A DNA stretch of 64,000 nucleotides from an uncultured Gemmatimonadota bacterium (GTDB lineage: Bacteria; Gemmatimonadota; Gemmatimonadetes; Longimicrobiales; Longimicrobiaceae): NCBI GenBank assembly GCA_902805735.1, contig CADCTW010000001.1, positions 62,001-126,000 on the forward strand, read 5' to 3'. Numbering within the stretch: position 1 is the first letter of the stretch; each line of letters starts with the position of its first letter. The position numbers and the translations under genes were made by a program. Positions 51,690-59,316 of this stretch are shown in pieces. The notes under the pieces are model-generated. The model was given only the letters and a program-made list of their open reading frames with translations, searched no databases and was not told where the DNA came from.

Positions 51690-52370
51690 ATGGAGTTGGA
51701 CCGGATCCCCCGTTCGTGGCGGCCCGCGCTGGCCGCCGAGGTGAAGCAGCCCTACTTCGCGGAGCTGCGCCGCTTCCTGGAAGAGGAGCGCCGCACGCAG
51801 ACCGTCTTCCCCTCGGAGGACGAGGTGTTCTCGCAGCTGGAACTGACGCCGTACGACCGCGTCAAGGTGCTGATCCTGGGCCAGGACCCGTACCATGGGC
51901 CCAAGCAGGCGCACGGCCTGGCCTTCTCCGTGCGCCCCGGGGTGCGCCCGCCGCCGTCGCTGGCCAACGTCTTCAAGGAGCTGCACGACGACCAGGGGTG
52001 CCCCGTCCGCAAACACGGCTACCTGGCGCACTGGGCGGAGCAGGGCGTGCTGCTGCTGAACGCGGTGCTCACCGTGCGCCGCCGCGAGCCCAACTCGCAC
52101 AAGAACCGCGGATGGGAGCGCTTCACCGATGCCATCATCCGCGCGGTGAACCAGCGGGAGAACCGTGTCGTCTTCGTGCTCTGGGGCGCGTACGCGGGGA
52201 AGAAGGCGGAGCTGATCGACGCGAACCGGCACGTGATCCTGCGCTCCGCGCACCCGTCGCCCTACTCGGCGGACCGTGGATTCTTTGGCAGCCGCCCGTT
52301 CTCCGCCGTCAACGCGGCGCTGGAAGAGAGCGGGCAGGCACCGCTGGACTGGTGCCTGCCCGAGATCTGA
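51690..52370 (+). CDS. ung: Uracil-DNA glycosylase, family 1
   Basis: 226 residues; removes uracil from DNA. Motifs: water-activating loop GQDPYHGP (64-71, D66), LLLNAVLTVRRREPNSHKNR, and the Leu loop HPSPYSADRGFFGSRPFS with catalytic His. Start ATG 51690 with GGAG upstream matches the family start; the frame continues upstream to 51519 without coding character. With endonuclease IV at 3902 it provides the base-excision repair capacity in this window. Confidence 0.97.
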   Translation: MELDRIPRSWRPALAAEVKQPYFAELRRFLEEERRTQTVFPSEDEVFSQLELTPYDRVKVLILGQDPYHGPKQAHGLAFSVRPGVRPPPSLANVFKELHDDQGCPVRKHGYLAHWAEQGVLLLNAVLTVRRREPNSHKNRGWERFTDAIIRAVNQRENRVVFVLWGAYAGKKAELIDANRHVILRSAHPSPYSADRGFFGSRPFSAVNAALEESGQAPLDWCLPEI

Positions 52371-52375
52371 AAACC

Positions 52376-52408
52376 GGGCCTCACACAGAGACACAGAGGC
52401 ACAGAGAA
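52376..52408. repeat. Family A repeat, copy 21 (left half only)
   Basis: Lies between convergent stops: 5 bp after the ung stop and 5 bp before the methionine aminopeptidase stop (52414). Confidence 0.9.
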
Positions 52409-52413
52409 GAACT

Positions 52414-53157
52414 TCAGGCGGCGGTGAGCAGCACGGGGCGGCCGCGGGTGACGACGAGGGTGTGCTCGAAGTGGGCGGAGAGGCCGCCGTCCGCGGTGCG
52501 CAGGGTCCAGCCGTCGGGGTCTTCCACGATGCGGCCGGAGCGGGCGGCGACGATGGGCTCCACGGTGATGACCAGCCCCTCGGTGAGGGTGCGCCGGGCG
52601 CGCCAGTCCCAGTGGTTGGGAACGCTGGGCTCCTCGTGGATCTTGCGGCCGATGCCGTGGCCGGCCAGGTCGCGCACCACCACGAAGCCGTGGCGCTTCA
52701 CCTCGTTCTCCACCGCGCGGCCGATGTCGGACACGCGGTTCCCCACGCGCGCCACCTCCATCGCCTTGTCGAACGCCGCGCGGGCGCACGCCGCCAGCCG
52801 CCGCTTCTCGTCCGTCACGGGCGGCACGGGCACGGTGATGGCGGCGTCGGCGTAGTAGCCGTCCTTCTCGGCCACCACGTCCAGCTTCACCAGGTCGCCG
52901 GCGCGCACCACCCGTGGGCCGGGGATGCCGTGCACGGCCTCGTCGTTGATGCTGATGCAACTGTCGCCCGGGAAGTTGTAGTCCAGGCGCGGGGCGTGGC
53001 GGGCGCCGTGGGCCTCCAGCACGCGCCTGGCCACGGCGTCCAGCCCCGCGGTGGTCACGCCCGGCCGCACGGCCCTGCGCATCTCCTGCAGCACCTCGCG
53101 CACCACCTTGCCCACGGCGCGCAGCCCTTCCCAGTCCAGCTCGTTGTCCACGGACAT
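52414..53157 (-). CDS. map: Methionine aminopeptidase, type I
   Basis: 247 residues. Removes the initiator Met from nascent proteins. Metal ligands are visible in VKLDVVAEKDGYYADAAITV (two Asp), AGHGIGRKIHEEPSVPNH (His, and the conserved IHEEP), VITVEPIV (Glu) and SAHFEHTLVV (Glu). Start ATG 53157 with GGGAGG just before it. It lies alone, not in the usual ribosomal cluster, so a second map gene may exist elsewhere. Confidence 0.96.
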   Translation of the reverse strand: MSVDNELDWEGLRAVGKVVREVLQEMRRAVRPGVTTAGLDAVARRVLEAHGARHAPRLDYNFPGDSCISINDEAVHGIPGPRVVRAGDLVKLDVVAEKDGYYADAAITVPVPPVTDEKRRLAACARAAFDKAMEVARVGNRVSDIGRAVENEVKRHGFVVVRDLAGHGIGRKIHEEPSVPNHWDWRARRTLTEGLVITVEPIVAARSGRIVEDPDGWTLRTADGGLSAHFEHTLVVTRGRPVLLTAA

Positions 53158-53353
53158 CCTTCCCTCCCGGTGCCGGATCGCGTTCCCTCGCCATCCTATA
53201 GTAACCGCACGTGCGGGGCCGATGAAGGAGAATCCGCGGGACCCGGCACTTTCTCCCGCCCCGCGGTGTCAGAAACAGCGCGGGCGGTCCGTTCGATGAA
53301 CGGGGCACGGACGGACGGGCCGTGCCGCGACACCACCGCAGTAGGAGGCCATC

Positions 53354-54112
53354 ATGTTCCGAGTCCTCACCCGCAAGCGCAAGCGCCGGCTCTCGTCCAC
53401 GCGCACCGTCGCCCTTTCGGTGGGCGTCCACCTCCTCCTGCTGGGGCTGGTGGTGGCGCACTCCACCGCCGCGCCCGTGCCGGCGCCCACCCCGACCATC
53501 CACGACATCTGGGAGATCGACAAGCCGGCCCCGGTGGACCCGCCCCCTCCCCCGCCCGCGGACGCGCCGGAGCAGCCGGAATCGCCGCCGCCCCCCGTGC
53601 CGGGCGAGACGGTGGAGCTCCCCGCGCCCACGACGGTGCCGGACGGGCTGCCGGAGGTGGACCCCAACGAGAAGCCGCTCACGGCCGCGGAGGTGACGGG
53701 CGTCGGCCGCCCCGGCGACTACATCGGCCCGCCGCCGCCGGCCCCCGCGCCGCCCACGGGCAGCGACGCGCCGCCCGCCGCCCTCCCGAACTTCGACGGC
53801 TACGTGTACGAGACGGTGGAGGAGAAGCCGCTGCTCGACAACGCCCGGGACATGGCGCGCCTGCTGGACCGCAACTACCCGGAGGCCCTCTCGGCGGCCG
53901 GCGTCGCGGGCCGGGTGATGCTGCAGCTCATCGTCGACGAGAACGGCCGCGTCCGCCCCGGCAGTGCGCGCGTCGTCTCCGCCTCGCACGAGGAGTTCAC
54001 GGCCGCCACCCTGCGCATCGCCGAGCGCATGCGCTTCCGCCCCGCCCGCGTGGAAGGCCGCCCCGTCGCCGTCATGGTCACCCTCCCCATCGACTGGAAG
54101 ACGGCCCGCTGA
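53354..54112 (+). CDS. tonB: TonB family energy-transducing protein
   Basis: 252 residues. Short basic N-terminus (RKRKRRLSS), one membrane span (about 18-36, VALSVGVHLLLLGLVVAHS), a Pro-rich periplasmic spacer (about 44-140) and a C-terminal TonB domain: YPEALSAAGVAGRVMLQLIV, DENGRVRPGSARVV, FTAATLRIAERMRFRPARVE. It transfers proton-motive energy to TonB-dependent receptors such as the one at 14097. ExbB/ExbD are not in the window. AGGAGG precedes the ATG. Confidence 0.94.
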   Translation: MFRVLTRKRKRRLSSTRTVALSVGVHLLLLGLVVAHSTAAPVPAPTPTIHDIWEIDKPAPVDPPPPPPADAPEQPESPPPPVPGETVELPAPTTVPDGLPEVDPNEKPLTAAEVTGVGRPGDYIGPPPPAPAPPTGSDAPPAALPNFDGYVYETVEEKPLLDNARDMARLLDRNYPEALSAAGVAGRVMLQLIVDENGRVRPGSARVVSASHEEFTAATLRIAERMRFRPARVEGRPVAVMVTLPIDWKTAR

Positions 54113-54120
54113 AAAGCAGT

Positions 54121-54171
54121 CTCACACAGAGACACAGAGGCACGGAGAACTTCTTCTCCGTGCCTCTGTGT
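54121..54171. repeat. Family A palindromic repeat, copy 22 (full hairpin)
   Basis: Left arm 54121-54149, right arm 54154-54171 (truncated). Eight bp after the tonB stop; left border of the Phd/PIN module. Confidence 0.93.
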
Positions 54172-54190
54172 ATCCATTTGTGATCACCCC

Positions 54191-54218
54191 ATCCGCTCGG
54201 TGGCCCAAACGAGCGGAT
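54191..54218. promoter_or_regulatory. Inverted repeat upstream of the Phd/PIN module
   Basis: ATCCGCTCG (54191-54199) and CGAGCGGAT (54210-54218), perfect 9-bp inverted repeat with 10-bp spacer, 107 bp before the antitoxin start; candidate autoregulatory site. Confidence 0.5.
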
Positions 54219-54325
54219 CTCATTGTGCCGTCGGCAGATCCGGTACTTTTAGCCCCATTGCTCGCCCACGAACGCTTCGATTACCTTCGTTTTCGTGGTA
54301 CGAACGCCTGAACGGGGGAAGGCCA

Positions 54326-54604
54326 ATGTGCCTATGGAAGATGAGCGACGCCGAAGGCCAATTCGCCGAAGTCGTGCGTCGCGCGATCACCCAGGAGCCG
54401 CAGCGGGTCTGGGGCGACGACGGCGACGCGGTGGTGGTGATGAGCGCTGCGGACTATGCGCACCTCGTGGCGCAGCGGGATGAGACTGGCATGCGAAGGA
54501 AGACGTTCACCGAGTTCCTCAGGGACTCCCCGCTCGCCCAGCTCGAAGAAGGTGAGTTCGAGGTGGTGCGATCGAAGGAGCCGGGCCGCGAGATCACCTT
54601 CTGA
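54326..54604 (+). CDS. Phd/YefM-type antitoxin
   Basis: 92 residues from ATG 54326 (GGAAGG upstream). Phd/YefM fold: SDAEGQFAEVVRRAITQEPQ, RVWGDDGDAVVVMSAADYAH, followed by a tail KTFTEFLRDSPLAQLEEGEF that resembles the toxin-binding end of Phd proteins. It pairs with the PIN toxin 18 bp downstream. The module is boxed by family A copies 22 and 23. Confidence 0.88.
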   Translation: MCLWKMSDAEGQFAEVVRRAITQEPQRVWGDDGDAVVVMSAADYAHLVAQRDETGMRRKTFTEFLRDSPLAQLEEGEFEVVRSKEPGREITF

Positions 54605-54622
54605 GCTGGGGGGCGTCGACCA

Positions 54623-55044
54623 GTGCGCTTCCTCATCGATACGAACGTGATCTCCGAGACTCGGCGGGCACGCGCGGATCGGCGCGTCGAAGCATGGCTC
54701 GACCTCTGGCCGGACGGCGATCTCGCGCTCAGCGTGGTTACGCTGGGCGAGATCCAGGAGGGAATCACCCGGTTGGACGCCGGCGCGAAGCGCACGGCCC
54801 TGATCCGTTGGTTGGAGGAGGAGCTAGCCGCGCAGTTCGGCAACCGAGTGCTGCCGGTCAACGTCGTCGTCGCGAGGGAACGGGGCGCCTCACTGGAGAA
54901 GGGCGCCGCACCGGCCGGACACTCCCGCCAGCGGACGGGCTCCTCCTCGCAACCGCATCGATCCACGGACTGGAGCTCGTCACGCGCAACGAGCGCGACC
55001 TCGCGGGCCGGGGCGTAAAGATCGTGAACCCCTGGACCACCTGA
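54623..55044 (+). pseudogene. PIN-domain (VapC/FitB-type) toxin, frameshifted
   Basis: N-terminal frame: MRFLIDTNVISETRR (catalytic Asp), ALSVVTLGEIQEGITRLD, then out of frame, stopping at 55018. The correct continuation, GRTLPPADGLLLATASIHGL then ELVTRNERDLAGRGVKIVNP, lies in another frame up to 55044. The two join if one G is restored in the run at 54882-54885. As read, the toxin lacks its second acidic cluster and would be inactive, unless the base loss is an assembly error. Confidence 0.82.
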
Positions 55045-55045
55045 C

Positions 55046-55102
55046 GAGACACAGAGGCACAGAGAACTCTTTTCTCTGTGCCTCTTGTGTCTCTGTGTGA
55101 GC
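55046..55102. repeat. Family A palindromic repeat, copy 23 (full hairpin)
   Basis: Left arm 55046-55066, right arm 55072-55102 with one extra T. Convergent stops are 1 bp and 2 bp away. Confidence 0.93.
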
Positions 55103-55104
55103 CC

Positions 55105-56445
55105 TCATTTAGGTAGCACGAGCCGCGCGATGCAGCCACGCGCGTCGGGACGGTTTTCGAGGGTGAGGGTGCCGCCGTGGGCCTCGGCGATCTGCCGGCT
55201 GAGGGCCAGGCCGATGCCCGTGCCGTTGCGCTTGGTGGTGAAGAAGGGGACGAACAGGTTGGCCGTGTTGGCCAGGCCGGGGCCGTCGTCCTCCACCCAC
55301 ACCTCCACGTTCTCGGCGTCGCCGCTCCAGCCCACGCGCACGCCGCCACCCGTCTCCAGGGCGGCGTCGGTGGCGTTGCGGACGAGGTTGATGAGGAGCT
55401 GGTCGAGCTGGTCGGGGTCCGCGGGGACCTCGGCGGGGGCGCCGGGGACCACGCTCACCGGGAGGCGCGTCTCCAGGCCGGCCGTCTGGCGCACCCAGGG
55501 GCCCACGTCCAGCGGGCGGAGGGAGGGGGGCGGGAGGCGCGCCAGGCGGGCGTACTCGGCCATGAAGCGGCTGAGGGAGCGCGAGCGCCCGCTGATGATG
55601 GCCAGCCCGCCGCGCAGGTCCTCGCCCAGCTCGCCGGGAACGGTGTCCTCGTCCACCATCTGCTGGAGCGTGCCGGCGATGGACTGGATGGGGGCGAGCG
55701 AGTTGTTGATCTCGTGGCTCAGCACGCGGATCAGGCGCTGCCACGCCTGCCGCTCCTCCTCGCGCAGCACGCGGCTCACGTCCGCCACCACCAGGAGCTG
55801 GTGCTGGCGCCCGCCCTGCCGGAAGGGCCCGCGCCTCACCTCCCACCGCCCCGTGCCGCCCGGGAAGGCGTGCTCCACCGTGCGCGGGCTCTCCCCTTCC
55901 AGGAAATCGTCCAGCTCCACCTCGTCCGCCGGGAACCCCAGCAGGCGCTCGGCGGGACGGTCCAGCAGGCGCTCGCCGGCGCGGTTGGCCAGCCGCACCC
56001 GCCCGTCGTCGCCGATGGCGAAGACCGCGACGTCGATCTCGGCCATCACGCGGCGCAGGAGGGCCGTGGCCTCCATGGCGCCGATGCGCTGCTCGCGGAG
56101 CGTCTCGCCCAGCGCGTTGGCCTCCACCAGCGCGAGGCCCAGCGCGTCGTCCGGCCGGGCGCCGCGGGCGCGGAGGGAGAAGTCCCCCTCCCGCAGGGCG
56201 GCGAGCAGGTTGGAGAGGGTCTGCAGCGGGCGGACGGCGCGCTCCCTCACCATCCAGGATACCACCACCCAGAAGCCGCCGATCCCCACGGCGGCCGTCC
56301 ACAGCGTGTCCCCCGCATAGCCGCCGCGCCACAGCAGGATGGCGGAGAGCAGGACGCCCGGCAGCCCCCCCAGGAGCGCCAGCACGAAGATCTGCGTCTG
56401 GTGGCGCATGCGGCGCCGCGGGAGCCTCAAGGCGGGGTGTGCCAC
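55105..56445 (-). CDS. Membrane sensor histidine kinase, NtrY-like
   Basis: 446 residues, GTG start. Two membrane spans (about 17-38 and 47-65) with almost no periplasmic loop, then HAMP (about 66-120), a PAS domain (about 130-225, AEIDVAVFAIGDDGRVRLAN), HisKA with H244 in LSHEINNSLAPIQSIAGTL, and an ATPase domain (NLVRNATDAALE, VEDDGPGLANT, GTGIGLALSRQIAEAHGG). The gene lies 56 bp downstream of an NtrC-type regulator, its likely partner. Confidence 0.93.
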   Translation of the reverse strand: MAHPALRLPRRRMRHQTQIFVLALLGGLPGVLLSAILLWRGGYAGDTLWTAAVGIGGFWVVVSWMVRERAVRPLQTLSNLLAALREGDFSLRARGARPDDALGLALVEANALGETLREQRIGAMEATALLRRVMAEIDVAVFAIGDDGRVRLANRAGERLLDRPAERLLGFPADEVELDDFLEGESPRTVEHAFPGGTGRWEVRRGPFRQGGRQHQLLVVADVSRVLREEERQAWQRLIRVLSHEINNSLAPIQSIAGTLQQMVDEDTVPGELGEDLRGGLAIISGRSRSLSRFMAEYARLARLPPPSLRPLDVGPWVRQTAGLETRLPVSVVPGAPAEVPADPDQLDQLLINLVRNATDAALETGGGVRVGWSGDAENVEVWVEDDGPGLANTANLFVPFFTTKRNGTGIGLALSRQIAEAHGGTLTLENRPDARGCIARLVLPK

Positions 56446-56459
56446 GAGGAAACAGCCGT

Positions 56460-56491
56460 CTCACGCAGAGCCACGGAGACACGGAGAGAGA
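56460..56491. repeat. Family A repeat, copy 24 (left half only)
   Basis: Degenerate units (CGCAGAGC, CACGGAGA, CACGGAGA), 9 bp from the stop (56501) of the NtrC-like gene. Confidence 0.78.
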
Positions 56492-56500
56492 ACTGCGCCG

Positions 56501-57865
56501 TCACAGGCCGAAGCGCTCCAGGCGCCGGTAGAGGGCGCTGCGGCTGAGGCCCAGGGCCTCGGCGGCCTGGCTGACGTTGCCGTCGAAGCGCTCCAGCGCC
56601 TTGCGGATGAGGAGGCGCTCGGCGTCTTCCAGCGACATCTCTTCCATGGCGACGGAGGCGGAGACGCGGCCGCGCAGCGCCAGGTCCTCCGCGTCCACCT
56701 GCGGGCCGGCGGCCAGGAGGACGGCGCGCTCCACCGCGTGCTCCAGCTCGCGCACGTTGCCCGGCCAGGGGTAGGTGAGCATCGCCTTCATGGCGTCGGG
56801 CGAGAAGCCCTCCAGCGGCTTGCGGTACTGCGCGGCCGAGCGGCGCAGGAAGTGGTTGGCCAGGAGCGGCACGTCCTCGCGCCGGTCGCGGAGCGCGGGG
56901 AGGTGGATCTCCACGGTGTTGAGGCGGAAGAGGAGGTCTTCGCGGAACCTTCCTTCCTTCACCACCTGCTCCACCTCCACGTTGGTGGCCGAGATCACCC
57001 GCACGTCCGCCTTGCGCGTGCGCGAGGCGCCCACGCGCTGGAACTCGCCGCTCTGCAGCACGCGCAGCAGCTTGGCCTGCTGGTCGTGCGGCATGGTGCC
57101 GATCTCGTCCAGGAAAAGAGTTCCTCCATCCGCCAGCTCAAAGGCGCCCACGCGGTCCGAGCGCGCGTCGGTGAAGGCGCCCTTCACGTGGCCGAACAGC
57201 TCGCTCTCGAACACCCCTTCGGCGATGGCGCCCGCGTTCACCGTCACCAGCGCCCTGGACGCGCGCGGCGACGAGGCGTGGAGCCAGCGCGCCACCACGT
57301 CCTTGCCCGTGCCGTGCTCGCCCGTGATGAGCACCGACGCGTCGGCCGGGCCCACGCGCTCCATCATGCGCAGCACGGGCTGCATGGCGCGCGACTCGGC
57401 GATCATCTGCGGAAGGCCGTCGCTGCGCAGGCGGCGGTTCTCCTGCTCCAGCCGCTGCGTCTGCCGCAGGGCGCGTCCCAGCTCCACCTGCGCGGCCAGC
57501 GTGGCCAGGAGGCGCTGGTTGTCCCACGGCTTCTCCACGTAGTCGCGGGCGCCACGCCGCATGGCCTCCACGGCCCCCTCCACGCTCCCCCACGCCGTCA
57601 TCACCACGATGGGGAGGTTGGGATCGGAGGCGCGGATCTGGGGGATCAGCTCCAGCCCCTCGCGCCCCGAGGTGGTGTCGCGGGCGTAGTTGAGGTCCAT
57701 CAGCACAATGTCCAGCTCCTTTTCGCGCGCGGCGGCCAGGGCGGACGCGGGCGAGGTGGCCGTCTCGATCCCGTACCCGGCCCCCTTGAGCAGGAGGCGC
57801 AGGGCCTGGATGATGTCGGGCTGGTCGTCGGCGATCAGGATGCGCGGGGGCGCGGTGGGCTGCAT
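56501..57865 (-). CDS. Sigma54-dependent response regulator, NtrC family
   Basis: 454 residues. Receiver 8-125 with D13/D14, phospho-acceptor D57 (LMDLN) and K112. AAA+ domain: Walker A GEHGTGKD (182-189), sigma54-contact loop GAFTDA (229-234) instead of GAFTGA, Walker B TLFLDEIG (249-256). Fis-type HTH (about 425-454, NVSQAAEALGLSRSALYRRL). It activates sigma54 promoters upon phosphorylation, probably by the kinase encoded next. The GAFTDA variant may alter sigma54 contact. Confidence 0.95.
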   Translation of the reverse strand: MQPTAPPRILIADDQPDIIQALRLLLKGAGYGIETATSPASALAAAREKELDIVLMDLNYARDTTSGREGLELIPQIRASDPNLPIVVMTAWGSVEGAVEAMRRGARDYVEKPWDNQRLLATLAAQVELGRALRQTQRLEQENRRLRSDGLPQMIAESRAMQPVLRMMERVGPADASVLITGEHGTGKDVVARWLHASSPRASRALVTVNAGAIAEGVFESELFGHVKGAFTDARSDRVGAFELADGGTLFLDEIGTMPHDQQAKLLRVLQSGEFQRVGASRTRKADVRVISATNVEVEQVVKEGRFREDLLFRLNTVEIHLPALRDRREDVPLLANHFLRRSAAQYRKPLEGFSPDAMKAMLTYPWPGNVRELEHAVERAVLLAAGPQVDAEDLALRGRVSASVAMEEMSLEDAERLLIRKALERFDGNVSQAAEALGLSRSALYRRLERFGL

Positions 57866-57963
57866 GGGCTGCTTGGATGAAGAGGCGGAGCGGCTCGCGG
57901 GGCGAGCCGCTGAATTCTAGCACGTTCGGGCGGAGACGGCAGGGCGTGGTCTTCAACAGCGGG

Positions 57964-57995
57964 CCTCACACAGAGACACAGAGGCACAGAGGAGA
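57964..57995. repeat. Family A repeat, copy 25 (left half only)
   Basis: CACAGAGA, CACAGAGG and CACAGAGG units, 14 bp from the DUF4097 gene stop (58010). Confidence 0.9.
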
Positions 57996-58009
57996 AGACC
58001 GCGCGCTTC

Positions 58010-58906
58010 CTACCGCGACTCCCTCCCGCCCGGCCGCTGCAGCGTGATGCGCCCGTTGCCCGTGGAGATGCGCAGCGTGCCCCCGCCCCCGCCGATGGTG
58101 CCGCGAAGGCGGTGGGAGGTGATGCGGCCGCTCGTCCGCACCTCGAAGTCGCTGTGGATGGAGCCGCTCCCCGTGCTGGCGTCCAGCTCCGCGCCGAAGT
58201 TCTCCGGGAGAACCAGGGTGACGCTCCCGTTGCCGCTGCTGAAGCGCATGTTCCCCGCGGAGGGCACGGAGGCCATCGACACGCGGATGTCGCCGTTGCC
58301 GCTGGACGCGGTCACGGGCCCGGCCGCGGTGGAGACGTCGATGCGCCCGTTCCCCGAGGACGCGTTCACGGCCGAGCGCGCGCCCGCTACACGCACGGTC
58401 CCGTTCCCGGTGGACGCGCGCACCTCCGTGGCGCCCGCATCCACCCGCACGTCGCCGTTGCCGGTGGAGGCGCGCACCGCGGCCGTGGCTCCCGACACCG
58501 CCACGTCGCCCGTGCCGCTGCTGGCGCCGATCACCACGCCGGCCGGAAGCTCCACCGTGAAGTCCGCCCGCGCGCGGCGGCTGCCGTCGTTGTTGGAGTT
58601 ACGGATGCCGTTCGGCGTGCAGGTGGCGTCGTCGGTGATCAGGGCGCAGATGGTCACGTCCTGGCCCTCGCGCACCAGCTCGAAGCGAACCTCTCCGCGC
58701 GCGCCGTTCGGCCGGCGCACCTGCCCGCGCACGCGCGCCGTGGAGCCCTGCGCGCGCGTCACGTTGACGTCGCCCCCGCTGGTGGCGACGCGCAGCGTGG
58801 CGCCCGCCGGGAGGGTGCCGTTCCAATCGTAGCGGTCCTGCTGCGCCGCTGCCTGGGTGCCCGCCGCAACGATGGCGGCCAGGACGAGGAGGGGGATCTT
58901 CTTCAC
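58010..58906 (-). CDS. Exported DUF4097-type beta-helix protein
   Basis: 298 residues from GTG 58906 with GGAG upstream. Signal peptide VKKIPLLVLAAIVAAGTQAAA. The mature part is built from about 20-residue beta units with a repeated S[ST]GxGxV/I core: SSGTGDV, STGNGDV, STGNGTV, SSGNGRI, SSGNGDI, SSGNGSV, STGSGSI and STGNGRI, typical of DUF4097/adhesin-like repeat proteins. Possibly envelope-associated; function unknown. Two Cys (TICALITDDATC) may form a disulfide. Confidence 0.88.
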   Translation of the reverse strand: MKKIPLLVLAAIVAAGTQAAAQQDRYDWNGTLPAGATLRVATSGGDVNVTRAQGSTARVRGQVRRPNGARGEVRFELVREGQDVTICALITDDATCTPNGIRNSNNDGSRRARADFTVELPAGVVIGASSGTGDVAVSGATAAVRASTGNGDVRVDAGATEVRASTGNGTVRVAGARSAVNASSGNGRIDVSTAAGPVTASSGNGDIRVSMASVPSAGNMRFSSGNGSVTLVLPENFGAELDASTGSGSIHSDFEVRTSGRITSHRLRGTIGGGGGTLRISTGNGRITLQRPGGRESR

Positions 58907-58946
58907 GGGTGGGCTCCAGATGGTTTGGTTGATGGTGCAGGGGGGG

Positions 58947-59315
58947 GCCTCACCCCCCCGACCCCCCTCCCCCAAACTGCTGGGGGAGGGGGGCGATTTC
59001 CACGGGGCGGTGCAACGTGGGGAGGCCCTCCCCCCCCGCTCTTCCGATAACGGGAGAGGGGGCGATTTCCAGCCGTTCTCGCGGGGCGCCCGGAGCGTGC
59101 GGTCCGCGGTTCTGGCCGGCGGCGAGCCGGTTCACGGACGGCACGGGCGGCCACCGCGGGGCTGCCCCTGCCGATACATCTGCGCGTCCGCCGCCGTGCG
59201 ACGAGCCGCGCCCCTGGATCTGCGTTCGGCAGGGGCCCGCCACAGCGCACCGCCCCGTAGAAATCGCCCCCCTCCCCCAGCGGTTTGGGGGAGGGGGGTC
59301 GGGGGGGTGAGGGCC
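58947..59315. repeat. Family B MITE-like element, copy IV (composite)
   Basis: Outer inverted ends CCTCACCCCCCCGACCCCCC-type at 58948 and GGGGGGTCGGGGGGGTGAGG at about 59294-59313. CCTCCCCCAAA...GGGGGAGG hairpins and an inner degenerate copy lie at 59010-59065. Three GGGGGCGATTTC-type junctions show internal duplication. The right end abuts the stop codon of the permease gene. No gene in the 410-bp gap. Confidence 0.75.
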
Positions 59316-59316
59316 C

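Noticed and set aside
780-57995. Family A repeats as a CRISPR array
   Set aside because: Copies are dispersed between genes, not regularly spaced, and no cas genes are present.
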